Shown: positions 40,233 to 47,453 of the stretch, piece by piece | How the letters are laid out: every line of letters begins with the position of its first letter | Numbering within the stretch: the stretch's first letter is position 1 | Origin: Kiritimatiellia bacterium | GTDB lineage: Bacteria > Verrucomicrobiota > Kiritimatiellia > RFP12 > UBA1067 | Direction of reading: 5' to 3' | DNA length: 47,453 nt | Assembly (NCBI GenBank): GCA_017427485.1 | Contig: JAFRSR010000147.1 | Location: forward strand, 1 to 47,453 | The notes under the pieces: model-generated | What the model saw: the letters and a program-made list of their open reading frames with translations, nothing else | Databases searched by the model: none | Told to the model about the DNA's origin: nothing | Position numbers and translations under genes: made by a program

Positions 40233-41516
40233 ATGAACAGACGTGAATTCATGATGGCGGCCGCCACGGTGGCGGTGGCCGGGTGCGTGTCGTCAAACGC
40301 CACGACCGCGAAGGCAAAGACGGAGCCGGGCTCCGATGGACGCACCGCGGGCATGCCTCCCCGCAACCGTCATCCGTACAAGGACGTGGACTGGTCAACG
40401 TCGCTCCAGATCAGGGGCACGACGCACATGCACTGCAAGACGCAGGAGGAGCTCGACATCATCCTCAAGCGCATCGAGTTTCTCACGCTCTCCAACTACT
40501 ACCCGAGCGCCCCGTGGTGGCCGCTTTCGAAGATGACGGAGAACTACTATCGCGTCCACCACGACTTCCCGGTGGTGGTGAACGGCAAGCGGACGGACGG
40601 ACCGTTCGACTGGAACGCCATCGTCGGAAAGTGGATCAAGGAACTGCCGGCCGAGCTTCAGGCGGAATACCCGTTCAAGGAGGGCGGACCGCTCTTCAAG
40701 CCGCTGCCGGAAGGCGTCCTGGAGGCGCCCAACGCCGAACACCACGGCTTCCTGCTCGACAACGGACGACACGCCCCCGGACTGCACATGAACGCGCCCG
40801 GATCGACGTTCGCCTCCGGCACGTTCGACCAGTGGCAGAAGCGCCGCTTCCAGACCGGCGTGCGCGGCGGCATCAGCGTGGGCTCGGGCGAGCATTGGAA
40901 GACGGCCGTCGACCGCATGATCGCGGGGCTCCTCTTCCCGGACGGCGGCGGCGTGACAATCAACCACCCCAAATGGTCGGCCTACGACCGCAACCTCATC
41001 CTAGAGATCCTGGACTACGATCCGCGCGTCCTCGGCTTAGAAGTGATCGAGGGCGCCAGGAGCAACAGCGAACGCTACTGGGACTGGGTGCTCTCCACCG
41101 GACGTCAGTGCTTTGGCTTCTTCGTGCCGGACCATTCAATTAAGCGGCCGGACAACTCGTTCGGCGTGAACGTGCTCCTCACGCCCGAGCGGACGGTAGA
41201 GGCCTGCCTGAAAGCCTACCGCGAAGGGAACTTCTACGGCGCACGGCGCGGCCTCAACGAGCTGAAGTTCACGCGCGTCACCTTCAAGGGCACGACGGTC
41301 GAGGCGGAGACGGACAAGCCCGCGCGGCTCGAGGTGATCACCGCGATGGGCCCGGTCAAGGAGGTCGCGAACGGGACGTCCATCAAATGGACGATGGAGA
41401 AGCCGCCGCTCGCGGGCGGAAAGCGCAAGGACGTGCACATGTTCGCGCGCGTGAAGGCGTATGCGATCGACGGGAGCGACGAGGAGCTTTTCTCACAGCC
41501 CTACATGCTCGTGTAA
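40233..41516 (+). CDS. PHP-domain phosphoesterase-like lipoprotein
   Basis: 427 residues from ATG at 40233, with AAAAGGAG eight bases upstream; the longer frame to 40044 crosses the promoter and the dispersed repeat. The N-terminus N-R-R-E-F with a lipobox ending at Cys18 suggests a Tat-type lipoprotein. PHP metal-binding positions are visible: T-H-M-H (His65, His67), H-H-G-F, N-H-P-K-W, L-E-V-I-E-G and P-D-H. It is most like the CehA/McbA-type exported hydrolase group. The substrate is unknown. It is convergent with the O-acetylation operon, with 21 bases between stops. Confidence 0.75.
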   Translation: MNRREFMMAAATVAVAGCVSSNATTAKAKTEPGSDGRTAGMPPRNRHPYKDVDWSTSLQIRGTTHMHCKTQEELDIILKRIEFLTLSNYYPSAPWWPLSKMTENYYRVHHDFPVVVNGKRTDGPFDWNAIVGKWIKELPAELQAEYPFKEGGPLFKPLPEGVLEAPNAEHHGFLLDNGRHAPGLHMNAPGSTFASGTFDQWQKRRFQTGVRGGISVGSGEHWKTAVDRMIAGLLFPDGGGVTINHPKWSAYDRNLILEILDYDPRVLGLEVIEGARSNSERYWDWVLSTGRQCFGFFVPDHSIKRPDNSFGVNVLLTPERTVEACLKAYREGNFYGARRGLNELKFTRVTFKGTTVEAETDKPARLEVITAMGPVKEVANGTSIKWTMEKPPLAGGKRKDVHMFARVKAYAIDGSDEELFSQPYMLV

Positions 41517-41537
41517 GCATCCGACGTCAAAAAGCCC

Positions 41538-42707
41538 TCAATTCGCTTCACGCTTCTTCTTCCACATCTCGCGGGCCTGCTTAAGCGACCTGAAGATGTG
41601 CTCGATCTCCTCGTAGCGTTCGTCGAGCCGGCCGCTGTTGAACGACTGGAACACCATGATGAACAGCTTGAGTTCGCCGACGACGGGCACGAACCCTTCC
41701 GGTTTCTGGCCAGTATGCCGCTTGGAGATCACGATCTTCTTGGGGTCGAAGAGGCGCGCGTCCTGGAAGATCTTCGCCACCTGCTCGCGGTAGCAGTCGC
41801 CCATGAGGATCACGCTTCCCGCGTTCATCGTTACGTTCGTCTGCTCGAAGACGGGCGCGAAGTGGATGTTCCTCTCCATGCGCGGGTTGTACCAGACGTT
41901 CAGCAGGTTGCCGATGTCGTCGTCCACGGACCACATCTCCTCGATGCGCCGCACGCCCACGAAGCGGTTGCGCGTGAGCTTGTTCTTCCCGACCTTGTCG
42001 AAGGCGTCGAGAAAGCCCTCGTAGAGAAGCCCGCTGCCGTAGGCGTTGTAGTGGGCCCCCGCCGGCGGAAACACGCAATGCTCCCATCCCGGCTTCGTGG
42101 ACAGCATGTGCCTGCAGCCGTTGTACACCTTGATTCCGGCCTCAGTACAGATGGACTCCATCTCGCCCTGCACGTCGTAGTTGGTGTAGTTCCACAGCCA
42201 CTGGTGCCACCATGGCAGGTATTCGGGGTACAGCTGCTGCTTGTCGGGGACGGTGGCAAAGACGAACTCCGCGCCGATCGACGTGCAGTACGCGTCGACC
42301 TCCTTCAGCAGGGCCAGGACCTTTTCGTATTTCTGCCGTCCGGCCGGACGCGGACAGCGCAGGTGGAACTGCGAGTACGGGCGCTCGAACAGGAACTCGT
42401 CCTTCCCCTCCATGATGCTCTGGTTGTAACCGTAGTGGAACAGCCCGAAGTTCATCCACTCGCGGATCTGGTAGGCGGTCTTGAGGAAGGTCCTGCGCAG
42501 GAAGAACTGCTTCGCGTACGACTCCGTGAAGGCGTCCTGGTACTGCCTCGTTTTGAAGCTTTCGACCGTCAGCGGAGGCGGCGTGACCTTCTTCTCCCAG
42601 CCGTAGAGGTGGACGAAGTTGTCGTGCGCGCCGAACAGGTAGAGCGCCGGAGCGGCAAGGCACGCGAAGAAGACGATGCAGAAAAGAACTTTGAGGATTT
42701 TGTTCAT
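41538..42707 (-). CDS. AlgJ/AlgX-like SGNH-type O-acetylation protein with altered catalytic positions
   Basis: 389 residues from ATG at 42707, nine bases behind the MBOAT gene, with an N-terminal membrane anchor (residues 5-26). The fold and context match AlgJ/AlgX-like periplasmic acetyltransferases. At the position expected for the G-D-S nucleophile the sequence is M-G-D-C-Y-R-E (Cys305). The second catalytic block reads G-A-H-Y-N (His219) instead of the usual D-x-H-W. The protein therefore either uses cysteine or is catalytically changed. It would transfer acetyl groups delivered by the MBOAT protein to an extracellular glycan. Confidence 0.72.
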   Translation of the reverse strand: MNKILKVLFCIVFFACLAAPALYLFGAHDNFVHLYGWEKKVTPPPLTVESFKTRQYQDAFTESYAKQFFLRRTFLKTAYQIREWMNFGLFHYGYNQSIMEGKDEFLFERPYSQFHLRCPRPAGRQKYEKVLALLKEVDAYCTSIGAEFVFATVPDKQQLYPEYLPWWHQWLWNYTNYDVQGEMESICTEAGIKVYNGCRHMLSTKPGWEHCVFPPAGAHYNAYGSGLLYEGFLDAFDKVGKNKLTRNRFVGVRRIEEMWSVDDDIGNLLNVWYNPRMERNIHFAPVFEQTNVTMNAGSVILMGDCYREQVAKIFQDARLFDPKKIVISKRHTGQKPEGFVPVVGELKLFIMVFQSFNSGRLDERYEEIEHIFRSLKQAREMWKKKREAN

Positions 42708-42716
42708 TGCATCGCC

Positions 42717-44117
42717 TCAGAACCGGAAATAGATGAAGGGACTGTAGGCGGACGTCATCGCCAACACGTACACGACCACGAAGAACGACATGCCGCAGAC
42801 GAGGCGCACCGCCTCCGGCGTGCGCTTGGCGACGGCGTCAAACACCGGATAGGCCGCCACGCAGCCGATCAGGAGCAGCAGGAGCTTGTCCAGCGAGAGG
42901 AAGTCAATGGACGCATTGAAGCTCGTGAACGCGGCGGTGGCCCCGCCGAACATGTTGCAGATGTACGCCCACGCGTAGCACATGTCGGGCGCGCGGAAAA
43001 GGACCCAGCCCACGACGACGAAGAGAAGCACGTAGGCGTTGCCCAGCGCCTTCGGCATCTTGTCGACGACCTTCCTGAACCTGCAGCGCTCCGCCACGAG
43101 CCCGATGCCGTGGTAGACGCCCCAGGCGACAAAGTTCCATGCCGCCCCGTGCCACACGCCGCAGAGGAGGAACACGACGAACAGGTTCACGTAGGTGCGC
43201 ACCGGCCCCTTCCTGCTGCCGCCAAGAGGGATGTAGAGGTAGTCGCGGAACCAGGTCGAGAGCGAGATGTGCCACCGCCGCCAGAACTCCTGGATGGAAC
43301 GCGAACCGTACGGGTGGTCGAAGTTCTCGAGGAAGCGGAAGTTGAACATCCGCCCGAGGCCGATGGCCATGTCGGAATATCCCGAGAAGTCGAAATAGAT
43401 CTGGATCGTGTAGGCGATCGCGCCGAACCAGCAGTAGAAGCACGGAATCGACTCCACGGGCGCGGCGAAGATCACGTCCGCCATCGACGCCATCGCGTCC
43501 GCCACAAGCACCTTCTTCGCAAGTCCCAGCGCGAAGCGGCGGATGCCCGCAACGATGTTCTCGAAGTTCGCCGTGCGGTTCTCAATGTCCTGCGCGATCG
43601 TGGCGTAGCGGACGATCGGGCCGGCGATTAGCTGCGGGAAGAGGCTGACGTACAGCATGAACTTGAACGGGTTGCGCTGCGCCGCCACGGTGCCGCGAAA
43701 GACGTCCACGATATACGAGATGATCTGGAACACGTAGAATGAGATGCCGATTGGCAACGCGATCTTCGGCACGTCGCATTCCAGGCCGACGGTCTTCAGA
43801 ACCGGCAGCAGGTTCTCGGCCAAGAACCCGAGATACTTGTACGCGACAAGCGCCCCCAGATCCACCGTGACGCCAACGGCCAGCAGCGTCTTCGCCAGTC
43901 CTCTCCGTTCCCCGGAGGCGGCGATCGCCCGCGCGAGCACGTAGTTCACCACCATCAGCGCGACCATCGTCACGACGGCGGACGGCTCGCCCCACGCATA
44001 GAACAGCAGACTGAATACCAGCAGCACATACGGCCGGGCGGAGTTGTTCGCCAGGAAATAAAGGGCGAACAGCGTCGGCAGGAACAATCCCAAGAAAACT
44101 GGAGACGTAAACACCAT
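42717..44117 (-). CDS. AlgI-like MBOAT O-acyltransferase
   Basis: 466 residues from ATG at 44117, seven bases after the upstream stop. About 11 hydrophobic segments are visible. MBOAT/AlgI landmarks are complete: Y-F-D-F-S-G-Y-S-D-M-A-I-G, F-W-R-R-W-H-I-S-L-S-T-W-F-R-D-Y-L-Y-I-P-L-G-G and G-V-W-H-G-A-A-W with the invariant His323. It moves acetyl groups from the cytoplasm to the periplasmic face for polysaccharide O-acetylation. The partner is the downstream AlgJ-like protein. Which glycan is modified is not known; alginate itself is unlikely, as no alginate biosynthesis genes are seen. Confidence 0.9.
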   Translation of the reverse strand: MVFTSPVFLGLFLPTLFALYFLANNSARPYVLLVFSLLFYAWGEPSAVVTMVALMVVNYVLARAIAASGERRGLAKTLLAVGVTVDLGALVAYKYLGFLAENLLPVLKTVGLECDVPKIALPIGISFYVFQIISYIVDVFRGTVAAQRNPFKFMLYVSLFPQLIAGPIVRYATIAQDIENRTANFENIVAGIRRFALGLAKKVLVADAMASMADVIFAAPVESIPCFYCWFGAIAYTIQIYFDFSGYSDMAIGLGRMFNFRFLENFDHPYGSRSIQEFWRRWHISLSTWFRDYLYIPLGGSRKGPVRTYVNLFVVFLLCGVWHGAAWNFVAWGVYHGIGLVAERCRFRKVVDKMPKALGNAYVLLFVVVGWVLFRAPDMCYAWAYICNMFGGATAAFTSFNASIDFLSLDKLLLLLIGCVAAYPVFDAVAKRTPEAVRLVCGMSFFVVVYVLAMTSAYSPFIYFRF

Positions 44118-44124
44118 GCGTCGG

Positions 44125-46923
44125 CTACTTCTCCAGCTTCCGGACCTCGTAGCGCGCAAGCTCCAGGCTCAACTTGCCAACGGAACCGCCGACGTCAATC
44201 TCGACCTTCTGGCTCTTCTCGGACGTGTTGATCACGATCACGACCGTCCGACCGTTTATGTCCTTCGCCCACCACTCCACCGGGCACTTCTCATCCCCGG
44301 CGCGACCGGTCCGGACATGCCCCGGCGCATTGACGACCGGACGCAGGTTCACGAGCTCCTGGACCACCTTGATCAGGTCGGCCCAGGCCTTCGGGTTCTG
44401 CGCGGCCGTGTAGAAGTCGCGGCAGTCGCGCGCGAACCACCACCACCACACGCCGTTGCATTCCCGGACGATGCCGAGCATCGCGCAGGCACGGAGGCTG
44501 GCGTAGTCGCGCGAGAACTTCGTCGGATCCGGCTCGATCCCCCGCCGCCGCGCGGCACCCTGCTTCTGGTCGTTGCAGTTCACGAGCAGCGTGATCGGCG
44601 ACGCGTTCTTCAGGAAACGGCGATGTTCGTCGAGATACTTCGTCACGCCCGCGGGGTTGCCATACGCCTGCGACCAGTGCGTGTCCCACGTGCGGCGGTA
44701 CTCGTTCATGGTCTCGTTCCACGTCGTCATCACCACGGGATGGTAGGGGTCGAGCTCGCGCACGAGATCGGCCAACGCCGTGAGCATGTCGGGCGAGACG
44801 AACTGACCGATGATCTCAGGCTCGTCGAAGAGATACCAGCAGAAGAGCCCCGCATGGTCGGCGAGCGCGCCCACGCGCCGCGCGATGTGCGCGAAGTTTC
44901 CCTGCACGATCCCGTCCTGCGACCGGGTGCCGCGGTCGAAGCCGATAAACGCCCGCAGACCATCCGCCGCCCAGCAAGCGTCGAGGTAGGCGCGGCACGC
45001 CACGTCGTTCTGGTCGCCCTCCCACCGATAGGTGTGCACCACGTCGAAGCCCGCCTCGCGCACTTCCTTCATGTACTTCGGCGCAACCTCGTAGATGCCA
45101 AGCGGGAAGATGCGTTTGCCGGCCTGTTCGAAGAATCCGTCCTTCGCCACGACGACGGCGTTCGCCGGCTTCGGCGCGTTGAGCAGCCAGAACCGCCGCG
45201 CGGCGACGTTACCCGCCGTGTCCTTTGCCTCGAGGCGCCCCTCCGTGAGTCCCGCCGGCCATCCGCCCGCCGGCGGCGCGAACCGGTACTCAACCTCGTC
45301 GCCGCCGAGTTCGCGCACGAACGCGCCCGTGGCAAGATTCTTCCCGTCCACTTGGAAGGCAATTGAAATCTCACGCGGGCTCTTCTCCTTCACGCGCACG
45401 GCGAACGGCTGGACGGCGGCGCAGACGCGCGCGCCCCGCGAGACGATGCGCGACGGCAGGCAGTCGCGGTCAAGCAGCGCCGTCTGCGTGAAGCGCCACG
45501 GTTGGGGATCCTCCAGCCCCTTCGCGAGAACCCGCCAATACCACACGCCCGGCTCCAGCGGCTCAAGGAGCTGGAACTCGGCGATGCCGCCCGCGTCGTA
45601 GGAGCGCACGGTCCCCTCCTCGAACGCCGGGTCGCGCGACAGCTCCACCGTGTAGCGGCGCGCGCCGCGATGCGGACGCCACGTGAAGAACGGCGCGTTG
45701 TCCGCGAGCGTCGCACCATCCTCGGGCGCGAACTTGTCGGCGGAGACCTCGTCGTGGATGAGCGTCACGTCGTCGAACCAGGCGCGTCCCGAGCCGCGCA
45801 CGGCCAGATAGAAGATCGCGTAGGCGGCGCGCGGGTTCGCCTGCAGGTTGCGGCACTCCACCTTCTGCCAGTCCTTCGTCCCGAAGATGCCGCACGCGTA
45901 CTCGCCCGCGCCGCACCACTTGCCGTCCTTGTCCGCCCACTCCACGATCAGGCCGGCGCCCACGGACGGCATCCGCCCTTCCGTGTCGCGCACGTCCTCG
46001 GCCTTGACGAAGCAGGAGGCGCGGTACCGTGCGCCGGCCTTGACGGGCACCTGCCGCGTCACGTAGCAGGGGTCCTTCTTCGGATCGTCCACGCGCAAGG
46101 ACACGGACCCCTTCCCGCCGTGCGCCACCGTTCCGTCGTGCGCGGCCTTCTTCGGCAGCGACCAGCCCGTCGCCCCCTCCTCGAAGCCGGGGTTGGAGAA
46201 CTCCACCGGCACGAGACGCTGGCGCGGCCGTCCGAACAGGATCCGGCGGCGCGTGCGCGCCTCGGCGTCGAACGACTCGTTGACCGTCCACTCGTGCCGC
46301 CACGACATCCGACACGGTTCGGTGGAGTGTCGGCACGCGATGAAGCGCACATGGTTGTCGCCCTTACGGCGCATGTCCTGGAGGGCGAAGGCGTTGCCCT
46401 CCAGCGTTGTGAGGGCATACTGCGATTCAGGGTACTCGAACGCGAGGCGGCGTCCGTGCACGGACTCGAACTTCTGTCCGGGCGTGATCAGGCAGAACGT
46501 CTTGTCCACCATCGGCCACGCGGAGCCGTCCGGCCCGGCGAAGCTGTCCACGGGAACGTTGAAGCCGTACTCCACGGGACCGAACTCCTTCAGGACGTCC
46601 ACGTCCATCGCGAACGCGGCGCGCCCCTTCGCGAGCGTCACGGCGAGCGTCACGTTCGCGTTCGGCCCGGTCTTGGAGAACGTGACCGTGTCCCCTTCGC
46701 GCCGCACGGAGTAGCCGCGCCCGCCGAACGTCCCGCGCTTGTAGCCTTCCGTCCAGCCGCCGAGCGTCACGTCGGAGAGGAGCTTTCGCCCCCTGTACGA
46801 CAGCGTCAGCGCGGCGTTCCCGCCGCCCGTCAGCACCCAGTCGCCGACCGTGAACGTCTCCGCGGGGAGCGTCGCACCTGCCGCAGCCGCCACCATAATC
46901 ATCAAACAGGCTGTCTTTTTCAT
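44125..46923 (-). CDS. Large exported multi-domain protein with CBM-like, FnIII-like and TIM-barrel hydrolase domains
   Basis: 932 residues from ATG at 46923, with AAAGGT upstream; the longer frame runs into a repeat. A signal peptide ends near Leu-Pro-Ala-Glu. Order: beta-sandwich (to about 250); a CBM4/9-like galactose-binding fold from S-N-P-G-F-E-E-G to W-F-D-D-V-T-L; an FnIII-like segment with W-Y-W-R-V-L; then a barrel with H-T-Y-R-W-E-G-D and Y-L-F-D-E-P-E, where the Glu is a candidate acid. The family cannot be named. It leads the operon with the O-acetylation pair, so it may act on the same glycan. Confidence 0.68.
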   Translation of the reverse strand: MKKTACLMIMVAAAAGATLPAETFTVGDWVLTGGGNAALTLSYRGRKLLSDVTLGGWTEGYKRGTFGGRGYSVRREGDTVTFSKTGPNANVTLAVTLAKGRAAFAMDVDVLKEFGPVEYGFNVPVDSFAGPDGSAWPMVDKTFCLITPGQKFESVHGRRLAFEYPESQYALTTLEGNAFALQDMRRKGDNHVRFIACRHSTEPCRMSWRHEWTVNESFDAEARTRRRILFGRPRQRLVPVEFSNPGFEEGATGWSLPKKAAHDGTVAHGGKGSVSLRVDDPKKDPCYVTRQVPVKAGARYRASCFVKAEDVRDTEGRMPSVGAGLIVEWADKDGKWCGAGEYACGIFGTKDWQKVECRNLQANPRAAYAIFYLAVRGSGRAWFDDVTLIHDEVSADKFAPEDGATLADNAPFFTWRPHRGARRYTVELSRDPAFEEGTVRSYDAGGIAEFQLLEPLEPGVWYWRVLAKGLEDPQPWRFTQTALLDRDCLPSRIVSRGARVCAAVQPFAVRVKEKSPREISIAFQVDGKNLATGAFVRELGGDEVEYRFAPPAGGWPAGLTEGRLEAKDTAGNVAARRFWLLNAPKPANAVVVAKDGFFEQAGKRIFPLGIYEVAPKYMKEVREAGFDVVHTYRWEGDQNDVACRAYLDACWAADGLRAFIGFDRGTRSQDGIVQGNFAHIARRVGALADHAGLFCWYLFDEPEIIGQFVSPDMLTALADLVRELDPYHPVVMTTWNETMNEYRRTWDTHWSQAYGNPAGVTKYLDEHRRFLKNASPITLLVNCNDQKQGAARRRGIEPDPTKFSRDYASLRACAMLGIVRECNGVWWWWFARDCRDFYTAAQNPKAWADLIKVVQELVNLRPVVNAPGHVRTGRAGDEKCPVEWWAKDINGRTVVIVINTSEKSQKVEIDVGGSVGKLSLELARYEVRKLEK

Positions 46924-46947
46924 TGGCTTACCTTTCAGTACTTGTTT

Positions 46948-47024
46948 GAGGACAAAGGACGAAGGACAAATGACAAAGGATTGTGATTCCATCCTTTGTC
47001 CTCTGTCTTCTGTCCTCTGTCCTT
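46948..47024. repeat. GGACAAAGGAC-type inverted repeat in the leader of the 932-residue protein gene
   Basis: Two 33-bp arms (46948-46980 and 46992-47024), each built from short GGACA-like units, are complementary at 26 of 33 positions around an 11-base loop. In the minus-strand mRNA they would form a long hairpin about 25 bases before the start codon. Confidence 0.7.
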
Positions 47025-47084
47025 CTCCATGACAAACGACATTCTGACTTGGCGATAACATATCACATTCCAGCCTTTTTCACA

Positions 47085-47110
47085 AGCAGCTTCTCGCAGC
47101 AGCTTCTCGC
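47085..47110. repeat. 13-bp perfect tandem duplication
   Basis: AGCAGCTTCTCGC occurs twice in a row, between the hairpin repeat and copy B of the dispersed repeat. Confidence 0.7.
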
Positions 47111-47123
47111 AATGAAAGTAAGC

Positions 47124-47344
47124 GGTCAGCGGTTGGGGGATCACATGTCTGCCGACGGCTACACGGAGGTCAGGAGATATACGGAGACAGGGAGATTGTT
47201 ATGGAGAATGTGCTTCGCGCAGAACAACAATATCATCGAGTTGATTGAGAGGGTTTGTCATTCCATTGTGCGAAGCGAAACTCCAAAATGATCTCCGTGT
47301 CTCATTCTCCTCCAATTCTCCGTGTTTAGCGCCGCAGGCTCCCC
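47124..47344 (+). repeat. Dispersed ~230-bp repeat, copy B
   Basis: Second copy of the element at 39910-40145, same orientation, lacking about 14 bases near its left end. With the hairpin repeat and the 13-bp duplication it accounts for most of the gene-free stretch 46924-47429. Confidence 0.8.
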
Positions 47345-47391
47345 TCACGCTGACCGAATACCAATGAATGCGCCACAGACGCGATTAGAAA

Positions 47392-47400
47392 TGCTACAAT
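47392..47400 (+). promoter_or_regulatory. Extended -10 box of the gene at the right edge
   Basis: TGCTACAAT, 51 bases after the dispersed repeat ends, mirroring the layout before the PHP gene. Confidence 0.45.
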
Positions 47401-47429
47401 ATGTGCCCCTGGAGAGAGAGGTAGGTAAA

Positions 47430-47453
47430 ATGAAACTGCTACATGTCCGAATC
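47430..47453 (+). CDS. Start of a gene running off the right edge
   Basis: ATG at 47430 follows a GGAGAGAGAGGTAGG purine-rich ribosome site and a -10 box. Only eight codons (M-K-L-L-H-V-R-I) are in the window, so the product cannot be identified. Confidence 0.5.

Noticed and set aside
46924-47061. N-terminal extension of the 932-residue exported protein
   Set aside because: It is a translation of the GGACA-type hairpin repeat and would hide the signal peptide that starts at 46923.
47138-47291. Remnant of a protein gene in copy B of the dispersed repeat
   Set aside because: The frame is not preserved in copy A, where stops interrupt it, so the shared DNA is not kept for coding.

Overview
This window looks like chromosomal DNA from an uncultured gut- or rumen-type member of the PVC group, most likely Kiritimatiellota. 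That is inference from gene style: GC-rich coding, many Tat- or Sec-exported glycan-active enzymes, exported beta-strand/LamG-like proteins, abundant AAA-ATPase/PD-(D/E)XK genes and several classes of short interspersed repeats. No rRNA, tRNA or CRISPR array was seen. Almost all genes lie on the minus strand.

Layout from left to right. 1-591: start of an EF-hand protein running off the window. 668-5425: Tat-exported FAD oxidoreductase and a GH2 enzyme. 5474-7604: overlapping trio of an AmmeMemoRadiSam-type radical SAM enzyme, a VanX-type dipeptidase lipoprotein and a DUF2238 membrane protein. 7776-9473: AAA-ATPase/nuclease-fold gene and a small downstream gene, with a strong promoter preceded by two identical 34-bp palindromes. 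9625-13990: AT-richer accessory island on the plus strand (a hicBA-type pair with an unusual antitoxin, a three-repeat exported protein, a small membrane protein). It abuts a truncated kinase and a RapZ C-terminal gene that carries a hairpin element in frame. 14140-14300: REP-like palindromes.

14298-25213 is a glucuronate/hemicellulose locus: ROK-like kinase, metallophosphoesterase, sodium symporter, glucuronate isomerase (uxaC) and GH115-like alpha-glucuronidase, followed by a secretin and a GH127-type beta-L-arabinofuranosidase. A plausible reading is that exported hydrolases release glucuronate and arabinose, the symporter imports the sugar acid and UxaC starts its catabolism. 25289-27670 is a large exported protein of unassigned hydrolase type.

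27725-39097 contains two copies of a two-gene arrangement: an ATPase/nuclease gene followed by a large exported beta-strand protein. Between them are a Tat-exported metallo-beta-lactamase/sialidase-like fusion and a small exported protein. The two large exported proteins and the small one end in the same short C-terminal tail (glycine, then a hydrophobic pair, Phe/Ile, Arg), which I regard as the most interesting candidate for an undescribed sorting or assembly signal.

39141-47453: a small exported protein, a PHP-domain lipoprotein (plus strand), an AlgI/AlgJ-like O-acetylation pair behind a large exported multi-domain hydrolase-like protein, and the first codons of a plus-strand gene. A dispersed repeat of about 230 bp occurs twice here, each copy about 50 bp upstream of a plus-strand -10 box. 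Eleven intergenic sites match an extended -10 of the form TG-N-TA(T/C/G)A(A/C)T, and two of these leave so little room before the start codon that leaderless mRNAs are likely.
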